Positions 1 through 7,065 of a stretch of 44,664 bases of DNA are shown piece after piece. Each line of letters opens with the position of its first letter. The stretch's first letter is position 1. The position numbers were made by a program, and so were the translations under genes. Location: NCBI GenBank assembly GCA_030531165.1, contig JAUNOI010000012.1, positions 1 to 44,664 on the forward strand. The letters are read 5' to 3'. This stretch comes from Lachnospiraceae bacterium. Lineage in GTDB: Bacteria > Bacillota > Clostridia > Lachnospirales > Lachnospiraceae. The notes under the pieces were generated by a model. That model ran no database searches. It saw nothing but the letters and a program-made list of their open reading frames with translations, and was not told where the DNA came from.

Positions 1-153
1 CCCTATTTGGGTCCAAGATTGTGAACGAGTTTAACGAGTTTCGCAATTACCTAAATAATATAACTTGTTTCTCTATGTAATAAGCGTTTGATCATTAGAA
101 AGATCCTTGGGCCTAAATCGTTCTAATGCATATCCGCTTTTTACATCATAAAA
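1..153. other. Gene-free edge with imperfect inverted repeat
   Basis: No open frame continues past gutM here on the minus strand. I see a tandem duplication of AACGAGTTT (24-41) and an imperfect inverted repeat between about 5-19 and 103-118 (ATTTGGGTCCAAGAT against ATCCTTGGGCCTAAAT). There is no clear U-tailed terminator, so transcription from gutM may continue beyond position 1, where the remaining glucitol PTS subunits would be expected. The repeat could also be the edge of a mobile or repeated element; the window does not settle this. Confidence 0.3.
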
Positions 154-639
154 TTATAAATCATCGATATCGAAATCCTCTTCCATATCCTCTGCTGCAT
201 TTAACTCCGCAGCGAATGCATCCTCTGATTCATAGGCAAATCGCATCTCAATTGCCTCAAGTGCCTGAATAAAACCTTTGTAATAATTCTGTTCTTTCTG
301 CGTCATGCTTCGAAATTCTGTCAGGTAGTCGTAAATCGTCTCACCTTCCACGATCGGACGCTTTTCAATAATCTCTTTTAACGGTTTAAATCTGGCAAAT
401 AACGTGATCCCTTCCATAATCTGACCGCCTGTGATAACACCTTCTCTGTTACACCCTATGATCACAATATTCCCCTTAATAATTCCAAACTTCGCTTTCT
501 TTTGTCCTACTCCGATCGTACCCAAACTTCTGCTCTCTCTCAAAGCTTTCTGATAGGCACGAATCTGAAATACCGAAAGAAATGACTGTAACAGATAAAT
601 TAAAAACAGTGCAACGAATATTTTTAAAATTGCATTCAT
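154..639 (-). CDS. gutM: GutM-family glucitol operon activator-like protein
   Basis: A 161-residue protein with one N-terminal hydrophobic segment (about residues 3-26) followed by the GutM-type core (QKALRESRSLGTIGVG, then a KGNIVIIGC stretch) and a very acidic C-terminal tail. Family knowledge: GutM of enteric bacteria (about 119 residues) is an accessory activator of the glucitol operon, and the longer clostridial form usually sits directly before the glucitol PTS IIC gene. Its molecular action is poorly defined, and the membrane-anchor-like start argues against a simple DNA-binding protein. It has its own promoter (719-746) preceded by the same 18-base box found before the SorC gene. The start is supported by a purine-rich AAAGGTGG site a few bases upstream. 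Confidence 0.8.
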   Translation of the reverse strand: MNAILKIFVALFLIYLLQSFLSVFQIRAYQKALRESRSLGTIGVGQKKAKFGIIKGNIVIIGCNREGVITGGQIMEGITLFARFKPLKEIIEKRPIVEGETIYDYLTEFRSMTQKEQNYYKGFIQALEAIEMRFAYESEDAFAAELNAAEDMEEDFDIDDL

Positions 640-718
640 GCAATATCCACCTTTCTATATGGCACTTTAAACAAAAAAATCGATATAAATACACAATTTT
701 TTTGTTCAATATATTTAT

Positions 719-746
719 ATTTTACATGAAATAAAATTCATGTCAA
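719..746 (-). promoter_or_regulatory. Sigma-A promoter of gutM
   Basis: Reading the minus strand, TTGACA (741-746) is followed after 16 bases by TAAAAT (719-724). It faces gutM and leaves a leader of about 70 bases. Confidence 0.6.
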
Positions 747-756
747 CCATTTCGAC

Positions 757-774
757 TTGAACATTTGTATAAGT
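757..774. promoter_or_regulatory. Putative SorC operator, copy 1
   Basis: The plus-strand 18-mer TTGAACATTTGTATAAGT is identical to 6977-6994. It ends 10 bases upstream of the -35 box of the gutM promoter, the usual place for an activator. A second related stretch, TCATTTAT followed by GTATTTGTT, lies further out at 791-813 and resembles 7007-7027 beside the other copy. Binding by the SorC protein encoded at 5913-6878 is inferred. Confidence 0.6.
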
Positions 775-824
775 ACATTTTCCAGAACGATCATTTATAT
801 TTTTGTATTTGTTAATTTTTTGTT

Positions 825-1532
825 TTAGTTATCTTGCTTTAATTCATTATATTTTTCTAACAAATTAGCATATTTTTCCAACAACTCCACATACTTTTGA
901 TAATAATCATCTTGTTGATTTTCACTCTGCAACACGGATTTTTCTTTTGTTTGAGATTGTAAATCCATGATCTTTTTTTCCGTTTCAAAAGAATCTTCTT
1001 TCTTCGATTCTTTATATTGCTTCATCAGATCCTGCGTCGTCGGATTATCGGAATTCTCTTTCGCTTTATAGTATGCAGCCGTCAGATCCGTCATGTCCGG
1101 TTTACGCTCCGGAAAGTTCTCCTCCCAGATTCCCTTCATACCGCTTTCCACACGCTGAGCCACAGTCGGCCGAATCTCTTTTTCCGGCTTCATAATACAG
1201 ATAATCTTATAAATTGTCGGATTCTTCTTTGCATACAATAATAATCCAACCGAAATTACCGCTGCTGTGAATAACGCACACGAAATCTGTATCCACCAGA
1301 AACCAAGCGCTTTATCAGTTTCGAAAAAGTGTTCATATACAAGAAGTGCCGCACCTGCAATCAGCAGCATGGCAATTAAAAGTTTCCATCCCATCACTGC
1401 CGAACCTTTTATCTTGTCTATCTCTTCCATCGTCCATTCTGTCCGATTACGATTCTGCCGCATACCTTCTTTACCAACATTAAAACCAATTGCAACCGCA
1501 TAAACAACAGCTGCAGCTATCATACCCCACAT
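825..1532 (-). CDS. Unknown membrane protein with C-terminal coiled coil
   Basis: I do not recognise this 235-residue protein. It has three hydrophobic stretches: a short one at the N-terminus (about residues 3-19), and two good membrane helices (about 46-70 and 76-101). A long polar, charged cytoplasmic tail follows and ends in a heptad-like coiled coil (about 205-235, repeated LLEKY). The start is chosen for an AGGAGG site seven bases upstream. It lies between the PTS IIA gene and gutM, on the same strand. A weak terminator-like hairpin upstream (1611-1651) and a separate gutM promoter downstream suggest it is only loosely tied to the sugar operon. A role in the transporter is possible but unsupported by any motif. 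Confidence 0.7.
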   Translation of the reverse strand: MWGMIAAAVVYAVAIGFNVGKEGMRQNRNRTEWTMEEIDKIKGSAVMGWKLLIAMLLIAGAALLVYEHFFETDKALGFWWIQISCALFTAAVISVGLLLYAKKNPTIYKIICIMKPEKEIRPTVAQRVESGMKGIWEENFPERKPDMTDLTAAYYKAKENSDNPTTQDLMKQYKESKKEDSFETEKKIMDLQSQTKEKSVLQSENQQDDYYQKYVELLEKYANLLEKYNELKQDN

Positions 1533-1610
1533 AGAACATCCTCCTGAAAATTAAATAGATTCTCGCAAAACATTTTTTGTCATATAGGAAATCCAATGGA
1601 TTTTCTATAC

Positions 1611-1651
1611 AACGAAAAAGGGACACGACAATCTGCCATGCCCCTATCGTT
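1611..1651 (-). terminator. Weak hairpin with U-tract after PTS IIA
   Basis: On the minus strand an imperfect stem (AGGGGCATGGC against GTCGTGTCCCT) is followed by TTTTT. An outer AACGA/TCGTT pairing extends it. It probably attenuates or ends the transcript from the aldolase-IIA genes. Confidence 0.4.
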
Positions 1652-1676
1652 CTTTTATAATACGATATTATAAAAA

Positions 1677-2051
1677 TTAATATACTTCAATTTTAGTACC
1701 TGGCTGTAAATCATCTACTGTGAGCGCTTCCCCTGCAGCCTCTAACATAATACAACCTGGTCTTTCTGGTTCCGGACCGCCTTTAAAATCAATCGTAGCA
1801 TGTCCAAGTCCTCTTAATGTAGCGTTCGCTTCAGAACCTACTGCAGAAACTGTAAATGCTTTTTCACCAATAACAAATGTATCACCAACTTCGACATCTG
1901 CCATCAATTCAGATTTCGTATGTAAAACACACAACTCTGCTAATGCAGGTGGTGCATCATCATTGAATAAGATAATAAAGTTTGTAGATGGATCTCCTAA
2001 AAATGCAAATGCATCTGGTCCATGTCCTGTGATTTTTGTATTAAATTTCAT
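1677..2051 (-). CDS. srlB: PTS glucitol/sorbitol-type enzyme IIA
   Basis: A 124-residue protein matching the glucitol IIA family over its full length. It has the KITGHGPDA start, the block FNDDAPPALAELCVLHTK with the likely phosphorylated His44, a GEKAFTVSAVGSEAN core and LGHATIDFKG. In this family IIA takes phosphate from HPr and passes it to the IIB domain, so the incoming polyol is phosphorylated during uptake; it acts in the cytoplasm. The start is supported by AAGGAGAAC upstream. It follows the aldolase by about 175 bases. No IIB or IIC gene lies in the window, so the rest of the permease is probably beyond gutM. The actual substrate may be another polyol, given the unusual catabolic genes beside it. 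Confidence 0.9.
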   Translation of the reverse strand: MKFNTKITGHGPDAFAFLGDPSTNFIILFNDDAPPALAELCVLHTKSELMADVEVGDTFVIGEKAFTVSAVGSEANATLRGLGHATIDFKGGPEPERPGCIMLEAAGEALTVDDLQPGTKIEVY

Positions 2052-2226
2052 TGCGTTCTCCTTTCATTCTAGCCAATATCCATACTGTTATTCTACCTTC
2101 TAGCTGTAACCCTTGTCAATGTTTTTTGTGCATTTTGATAAATATCTTTTCCATATACTGACAGTCTGCTATTGTTTTTTATGTAAAAGGTCAAGAACTC
2201 AATTCATATTTTATTTTTTCATTTTC

Positions 2227-3060
2227 TTATGCCTGTTTTGTCTCAAAAACTTCATAATAATGCTTCAGGCAAGATTGCATTCCTTCTTTTACAGCTGCTA
2301 ATAATGATAAATAATCTTCCGGCGCTGTTTTTTTAACAGAATCCATTGCAGCCAAATACAGATCTGTATAGATATTTACCTTGGAAATACCTTCTTTTGC
2401 ACATCTGTTCAAATTATCATCCCCGGATCCGGAACCGCCATGAAGGACTAATGGCACATCGGTAGCTGCATGAATGGCATGCAGAGAATCAAAACTAATC
2501 TCAGGAATCGCTTTCGCTTTATATACGCCGTGGGCGGTTCCGATTGAAATTGCCAGGGAATCACATCCGGATTCTTCTGCAAACTTCTTCGCTTCCTCCG
2601 GCTGTGTATACAACGCTTCTGTATCATTTGTATCGAAGTTGCTGGCTACATGTCCGATTTCCGCTTCTACAGAAACATCTTTTGCCTTTGCATATTCCAC
2701 AACCTCTTTTGTTGTGGCTACGTTTTCTTCAAAGCTCTTCATAGATGCATCAATCATAACAGATGTGAATCCAAGATCGATCGCTTTTTTACATGTATCT
2801 ACACTCATACCATGGTCCAAATGTAAAACAACAGGTATTGTCGCTTCTTCGGCATACTTTTTGCCAACCAGCGCTACATCTTCCAGGGTCATATTCGGAC
2901 CCAGATGTCCCTCTGCTACACCGATAATCAACGGCAACCCCAGCTCTTCCGCAACGCCTACATGCGCTTTCATACTTTCCATATCTAATACATTTGCAGA
3001 TGGAATCGCATAATGTTCTTTCTGTGCTTTTTGAAATAATTCTTTTGAATTGACTAACAT
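2227..3060 (-). CDS. Class II ketose-bisphosphate aldolase
   Basis: A 277-residue zinc-dependent aldolase of the fructose/tagatose-bisphosphate (FbaA/GatY/KbaY) family. Visible signatures are HLDHG (catalytic Asp82, zinc ligand His83), EAEIGHV with Glu134, GTAHGVY with His177, VLHGGSGSG with His207, and the phosphate-binding SKVNIYTDL. The family splits a ketose bisphosphate into dihydroxyacetone phosphate and an aldehyde. The start has a clear AGGAGG. It lies 15 bases after the YjbQ-like gene, so the two are cotranscribed. The product dihydroxyacetone phosphate would connect to the TIM-like isomerase two genes upstream. Substrate choice (fructose, tagatose or a shorter sugar) cannot be read from the sequence. 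Confidence 0.92.
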   Translation of the reverse strand: MLVNSKELFQKAQKEHYAIPSANVLDMESMKAHVGVAEELGLPLIIGVAEGHLGPNMTLEDVALVGKKYAEEATIPVVLHLDHGMSVDTCKKAIDLGFTSVMIDASMKSFEENVATTKEVVEYAKAKDVSVEAEIGHVASNFDTNDTEALYTQPEEAKKFAEESGCDSLAISIGTAHGVYKAKAIPEISFDSLHAIHAATDVPLVLHGGSGSGDDNLNRCAKEGISKVNIYTDLYLAAMDSVKKTAPEDYLSLLAAVKEGMQSCLKHYYEVFETKQA

Positions 3061-3075
3061 CGAAATACCTCCTGT

Positions 3076-3606
3076 TTATTCTCCGATAACGATTATTTTG
3101 CATTTACGAGGGCGCGGACGAGTACGGTCAAAATCCACAAAATAAATATATCCCGTCGAACCGACACCGAGTTTTCCTCCATCTACTTCCAGCGTTTCAC
3201 TAGATCCTAAGATTGTAGATTTAATGTGAGCATCGCAATTTAATAATGCGGTACGGTCTCCGCCCGGAAGATAGTCGGCCGCATTTGGCCAGGATTCCAC
3301 ATCCTGAAAATGAGCTTCACCCGGATACATATATTCGCCGGAAGGCGGCATTTCCGTCTGATTCGGCACAATCTTCTGTAAACATTTATCCAGATCAATC
3401 TGAAGGAATTCTGTTCCATCTTCTATCGTATCATGCACGAATTCTTCAAAAAATACCGAACATGTCGTATGAGGGGAGATGATCGTCACGATTCCATTCT
3501 GAATTTTGCTATTTGTAATCGCCTCTTTTACCTGAGGAGTAATATTAATGAAAGTTGGTGTGGTACCATGTGATTGTAATTGAATTGTCTCTTTATATAC
3601 AGCCAT
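3076..3606 (-). CDS. YjbQ/UPF0047-family protein, long form
   Basis: A 176-residue protein starting at MAVYKETIQL; an AAGGAGAAC site just upstream supports this start over a longer in-frame one. It carries the family block SPHTTCSVFFEE (about residues 44-55) and NCDAHIKSTILG, equivalent to the PHTTAAL and N-DAHLK-LLG motifs. Family members are usually near 140 residues and lack an agreed role; some have a weak thiamine-phosphate synthase activity. This one is longer, mainly through an insertion with PSGEYMYPGE before the NCDAH motif, and the usual C-terminal GTWQ-like motif is changed to GSTGYIYF. It sits between the TIM-like gene (11-base gap) and the aldolase (15-base gap), so it very likely serves the same sugar pathway. 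I would not call it a thiamine enzyme. Confidence 0.85.
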   Translation of the reverse strand: MAVYKETIQLQSHGTTPTFINITPQVKEAITNSKIQNGIVTIISPHTTCSVFFEEFVHDTIEDGTEFLQIDLDKCLQKIVPNQTEMPPSGEYMYPGEAHFQDVESWPNAADYLPGGDRTALLNCDAHIKSTILGSSETLEVDGGKLGVGSTGYIYFVDFDRTRPRPRKCKIIVIGE

Positions 3607-3617
3607 TGTTGTTCTCC

Positions 3618-4319
3618 TTAATTCTCTGATTCTGTACGCTCTATGTATGCCTTTTTGATCGCCTCTGCCATCTCTCTGACACGAAGCGCTGGAGATGGTG
3701 CATTTAAAATACCTGAAGTACATCCAGTTCCATCTGAACCTGCTTTTACGATCTTATAGCAGTCATCCGCTGTACTTACGCCTGACGCGATCATTGGCTG
3801 TACATTCGGATTGACTTTTCTGATCTGCTTTACTGTTTCGATCATATAAGAATCATCGGCAATCTGTCCGGTTCCGATCAGATCTGTCGGTTCCGCGATA
3901 ATAATGTTAGGATCCATAAGCGCAACTGCCTTTGCCTCAGTAGTAGAGTCCGCACACACGATCGTAACCATATCCAGTTCTTTCGCACGGCAAATAGAAG
4001 CATAGAGATCTGCAAGCATCTTTGGATTTTCCGCATGATTTAAAAATACTGCTTCTGCTCCTGCTTCTTTTAAAGATTCCGGAAGCACATGTCCCATTCC
4101 GCGTCCAGGCGTCAAAGGATCCAGCGACTGCGCACATACCGTAATGTATTGTGTATTTTCCTTAATCAGACGGATGTCCGCATAAGGACATGTAAAATAA
4201 ATCTGAATGCCAACTTCTCTTGCTACCTGATCAGAAGCCTTTGCCAGCTCTAAACTTGCATTTCCATATAAATAAGATTTCGGATTAACAACTAAAAATG
4301 GTTTTTCTGCTTTTGCCAT
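3618..4319 (-). CDS. TIM-like triose (or tetrose) phosphate isomerase
   Basis: A 233-residue protein of the triosephosphate isomerase family in its short, archaeal-like form (bacterial glycolytic TIM is about 250). Catalytic residues are present: Asn12 and Lys14 in VVNPKSY, His95 in FLNHAENP, Glu143 in IAEPTDLIGTG, and a phosphate-binding IASGVST and GSDGTGCTSG. The changes around the motifs suggest a paralogue dedicated to this operon and not the housekeeping enzyme. TIM-like paralogues act on erythrulose phosphates in erythritol pathways (TpiB/EryH type), which makes a tetrulose phosphate a reasonable substrate guess. The start has AAAGGA. It is preceded by the SAF-domain dehydrogenase and a strong intercistronic hairpin, and followed at 11 bases by the YjbQ-like gene. 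Confidence 0.85.
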   Translation of the reverse strand: MAKAEKPFLVVNPKSYLYGNASLELAKASDQVAREVGIQIYFTCPYADIRLIKENTQYITVCAQSLDPLTPGRGMGHVLPESLKEAGAEAVFLNHAENPKMLADLYASICRAKELDMVTIVCADSTTEAKAVALMDPNIIIAEPTDLIGTGQIADDSYMIETVKQIRKVNPNVQPMIASGVSTADDCYKIVKAGSDGTGCTSGILNAPSPALRVREMAEAIKKAYIERTESEN

Positions 4320-4423
4320 AATAAATTCCTTTCTCTATATGACACTACTCATCACTAACATTCTCCCCAGAATGAAAGCGCCATCTTTCATTAATCATTT
4401 CGATGATTTATCATCTGATAGAC

Positions 4424-4456
4424 ACAAGTACGCCGTTTGCAGGATGGCGTACTTGT
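4424..4456. other. Strong intercistronic hairpin
   Basis: ACAAGTACGCC (4424-4434) pairs perfectly with GGCGTACTTGT (4446-4456) around an 11-base loop. It has no U-tract on the coding side, so it is more likely a processing or stabilising stem between the dehydrogenase and isomerase genes than a terminator. Confidence 0.55.
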
Positions 4457-4488
4457 ATCGTGATTTATTTTAAATCAAATTATCAATA

Positions 4489-5811
4489 TTATAATAAATT
4501 GGTTTTTCCGTAGATTTTATCCTGTTCCTGACGCAATTTGTACACGTATGTACTTGTATCAAGCTGGATATCATCTAATGTGATCAACTGACCTTTCTTA
4601 ACATCTCTCTTCATAACCGCTTTATCTGTAACTAAGCCGAATGGTACGTATTTGTTCGCATCAGAAACGGCAGCTTCACAGATAGAACCATGAGTAGTAT
4701 ATCCACCCATTCCATCGATCGTCTGTCCTGCTTTTAAGTCGATCTTAGCACGTGTGATACATTCAGCAACCAATCCATCAATTGGTACGCACTGAGGTTC
4801 TTTATCAATCACTAACTTAGCAACGGTCAATGGAGTCTCTAAGTTACATAAGTGATATGGACGGTATAATGTCCAGAGAGGTCCAGGACCCATGCTGTGG
4901 TATCCCATCTGATATGCAATTTCATCATTTGGTGTAGATACTGTTACGAATACACCAGGAGCGATTCCGTTAACATATTCAACAACACCATGTTTATTTA
5001 AGATACCACCATCCTCTTTTAATTTGAAGACATCGTTTAACTCTTTTACGCCTTCTGTTCCAGGAGAAACCTGTGGACCATGTCCTCCGATCACGTCAGG
5101 AATCAAACCAGTGTAATTACACATAGCTGTCATCTCTACCATTGTCTTTGTACCATCTTTGAATGCACAAAGCATACGCGGAGACATCTTTCTTCTTGTA
5201 GCTTCTTCTAATACTGTGTCAGGATTGCAGTCATAGTCAAGTTTATTATTTTTACCTTTACCCATAACTTCAACTGTCATTCCCATTGCTCTTGCAAAGC
5301 AGTAAAGTTCCATAACAGCACCCGGTTCATCACCAGCAGAACCTGTATAGATAACGCCTTTGCTTGCAGCATATCTCTTTAAGTAAGGTCCGATAACAAC
5401 ATCCGTTTCAACATTCATCATTACAACGTCTTTTCCGTTGTCCATTGCTTCAATCGAAAGTTTTGCTCCAACATCAGGATGACCTGTAACATCTACCAAT
5501 ACCTGAACAGCATCGGCGCTTGTTGCAATGGATGTATTTGTAGTAGCAACGAATTTACCAGCTTCGATTGCTGTATTTGCCTCTTCGATCGTATCAACAC
5601 AAGCGATCATCTCGTCTGTGATACCTGCGTATTTGAATGCTGCTACTGCTAAGTCTAATTTAAGGTCTGCTACTACCGCAGCTTTGATACCCTTCATAAG
5701 GCACATCTGAGTTACCATTCCTCGTCCCATCTGACCTGCACCAACGATACCTGTCATGATGATTTTGCCTTCTTCTTCTCTTTTGATTAATTTTTGATCC
5801 ATATTCAGCAT
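4489..5811 (-). CDS. COG4091-like NAD(P) dehydrogenase with SAF domain
   Basis: A 440-residue protein. An AAGGAGG nine bases upstream fixes the start at MLNMDQKL, although the frame stays open for ten more codons. It begins with a Rossmann fold (GIVGAGQMGRG, about residues 21-31), followed by a homoserine-dehydrogenase-like catalytic region containing GSAGDEPGAVMEL and NPDTVLEEATRRKM. It ends with a SAF domain (about 345-425, FGLVTDKAVMKRDVKKGQLIT), a fold also found in antifreeze-like and flagellar proteins. Family members are annotated as predicted homoserine dehydrogenase-like and sit beside sugar genes in many bacteria, but I know no firm reaction. As first structural gene after the SorC regulator it probably acts early on the imported sugar phosphate, as an oxidoreductase or oxidation-isomerisation enzyme. 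Confidence 0.85.
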   Translation of the reverse strand: MLNMDQKLIKREEEGKIIMTGIVGAGQMGRGMVTQMCLMKGIKAAVVADLKLDLAVAAFKYAGITDEMIACVDTIEEANTAIEAGKFVATTNTSIATSADAVQVLVDVTGHPDVGAKLSIEAMDNGKDVVMMNVETDVVIGPYLKRYAASKGVIYTGSAGDEPGAVMELYCFARAMGMTVEVMGKGKNNKLDYDCNPDTVLEEATRRKMSPRMLCAFKDGTKTMVEMTAMCNYTGLIPDVIGGHGPQVSPGTEGVKELNDVFKLKEDGGILNKHGVVEYVNGIAPGVFVTVSTPNDEIAYQMGYHSMGPGPLWTLYRPYHLCNLETPLTVAKLVIDKEPQCVPIDGLVAECITRAKIDLKAGQTIDGMGGYTTHGSICEAAVSDANKYVPFGLVTDKAVMKRDVKKGQLITLDDIQLDTSTYVYKLRQEQDKIYGKTNLL

Positions 5812-5912
5812 GTTTAAGTTCCTCCTTGTTTTAAACATCACACAACTCTATGTTAAGAATCGGCAATCCTCATAAAGGCCCAAGAGATTGTCCATTCTTT
5901 AACATCTGATTA

Positions 5913-6878
5913 CTACTGAAGCATCTTCTGTGCACAATCAACATCTGTGATCAACATGTTGATAAACTGTCCTCTGATCGCACCTTTGATCGCATGCGCT
6001 TTTTGAGCTCCACCGCCGATGCCAATGCGGTTTTCCACTCGTTTTAATTCCTTGATCGGAATGCTTGCAACCTTATCATTGAATTCCCTGAACGGCTCCG
6101 TATTTCCTTCGCGGTTAAAATACCGAAGTGCAATATCGCCGACCGCCCCGTGGTCCACAAACTTCGTCAGCTGTTCTTCTGTAATATAGCCTGCGGAAAC
6201 CATTGTGGAGTTTCTCTCAGGAATTCCAATGCCCATAATGACACTATTTAATTTCTTAAAGTAGTCATATATATAATTTACAGATTCCTCCTGAAGAAAT
6301 CCTTTCATGACTTCCTCATTCCGAAATACTGCCGGTGCCAGAAACTGTACATAGCGGCCTCCAAACTTCTGTGCGAAATCCGCTGCAATCTGGTTCGCCT
6401 GTACATTGACTTTGCCCACTTTCATCTGGCTAATACCACCAAACATCGGGACAAATAAAAACTGTTTGTCAAATTCATATTTTTTCTTGACATTTGCCAC
6501 ATGATACAGAGTACTTCCCATCGCAACTCCAATTGTATCTCCATCTTTAAACAGATGGGAAAGATAATCGAAACTCGCTTCACTCAGTCTCTGAATTCTG
6601 TCTTCCTCCGTATCTAAAGGTTGATTATCTACAATAATGACTTCCTTTAAACCATATTTTCTCTCCAGATCTTTTTCCAGCTGTCCATAATCAAATTCGA
6701 TTGGATTGATCACTTCAATCCGAACAATTCCCTGTTCCCGTCCAATCTTCAGCATTCTGGAAACTGTCGCTCTGGATAATCCCAAGGAATCGCAAATGTC
6801 TTGTTGTGTCATCTCATCTGTATAATATAAATCACAACATTTATATACCAGTCTCAAATCATCAACTATCTTTTTCAT
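5913..6878 (-). CDS. SorC-family sugar-phosphate-sensing regulator
   Basis: A 321-residue regulator with an N-terminal helix-turn-helix (about residues 20-45, TQQDICDSLGLSRATVSRM) and a C-terminal effector domain of the SorC/DeoR-NagB-like fold (DTIGVAMGSTLYHVAN, LFVPMFGG, GIGIPERN, GDIALRYFNREG, IGIGGGAQKAHAI). This family binds phosphorylated sugars and can activate or repress. The start has CAGGAGG. It leads the operon and has a consensus promoter at 6939-6967. The identical 18-base box upstream of this promoter and of the gutM promoter suggests it binds both. Because the box lies just upstream of -35 in both places, activation with autoregulation is the simplest reading. Confidence 0.9.
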   Translation of the reverse strand: MKKIVDDLRLVYKCCDLYYTDEMTQQDICDSLGLSRATVSRMLKIGREQGIVRIEVINPIEFDYGQLEKDLERKYGLKEVIIVDNQPLDTEEDRIQRLSEASFDYLSHLFKDGDTIGVAMGSTLYHVANVKKKYEFDKQFLFVPMFGGISQMKVGKVNVQANQIAADFAQKFGGRYVQFLAPAVFRNEEVMKGFLQEESVNYIYDYFKKLNSVIMGIGIPERNSTMVSAGYITEEQLTKFVDHGAVGDIALRYFNREGNTEPFREFNDKVASIPIKELKRVENRIGIGGGAQKAHAIKGAIRGQFINMLITDVDCAQKMLQ

Positions 6879-6938
6879 TTCCGCCTCCTGTTAGTCACGT
6901 GCAGTTTCATCAGCCCTGTAAGTTATCCTTACAATGAC

Positions 6939-6967
6939 ATCATATCAACGCATTTATTCATTGTCAA
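6939..6967 (-). promoter_or_regulatory. Sigma-A promoter of the SorC operon
   Basis: Minus strand: TTGACA (6962-6967), 17-base spacer, TATGAT (6939-6944). The transcript would start about 60 bases before the SorC start codon. Confidence 0.75.
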
Positions 6968-6976
6968 TAATTATTA

Positions 6977-6994
6977 TTGAACATTTGTATAAGT
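6977..6994. promoter_or_regulatory. Putative SorC operator, copy 2
   Basis: TTGAACATTTGTATAAGT, identical to 757-774, nine bases upstream of the -35 box of the SorC promoter. A second shared stretch (TCATTTAT followed by GCATTTGTT) lies at 7007-7027. Confidence 0.6.
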
Positions 6995-7065
6995 CGTTTT
7001 TAATATTCATTTATTTATGCATTTGTTCTTTTCAATATGAAAATTCGTCTGAATATGTCAATTTA

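Noticed and set aside
5-118. Insertion sequence end at the left edge
   Set aside because: The inverted repeat is imperfect and no transposase frame is present.
2113-2301. 62-codon plus-strand frame over the aldolase 3' end
   Set aside because: Antisense to the aldolase gene, Phe/Cys-rich from AT-rich DNA, with no support as a protein.
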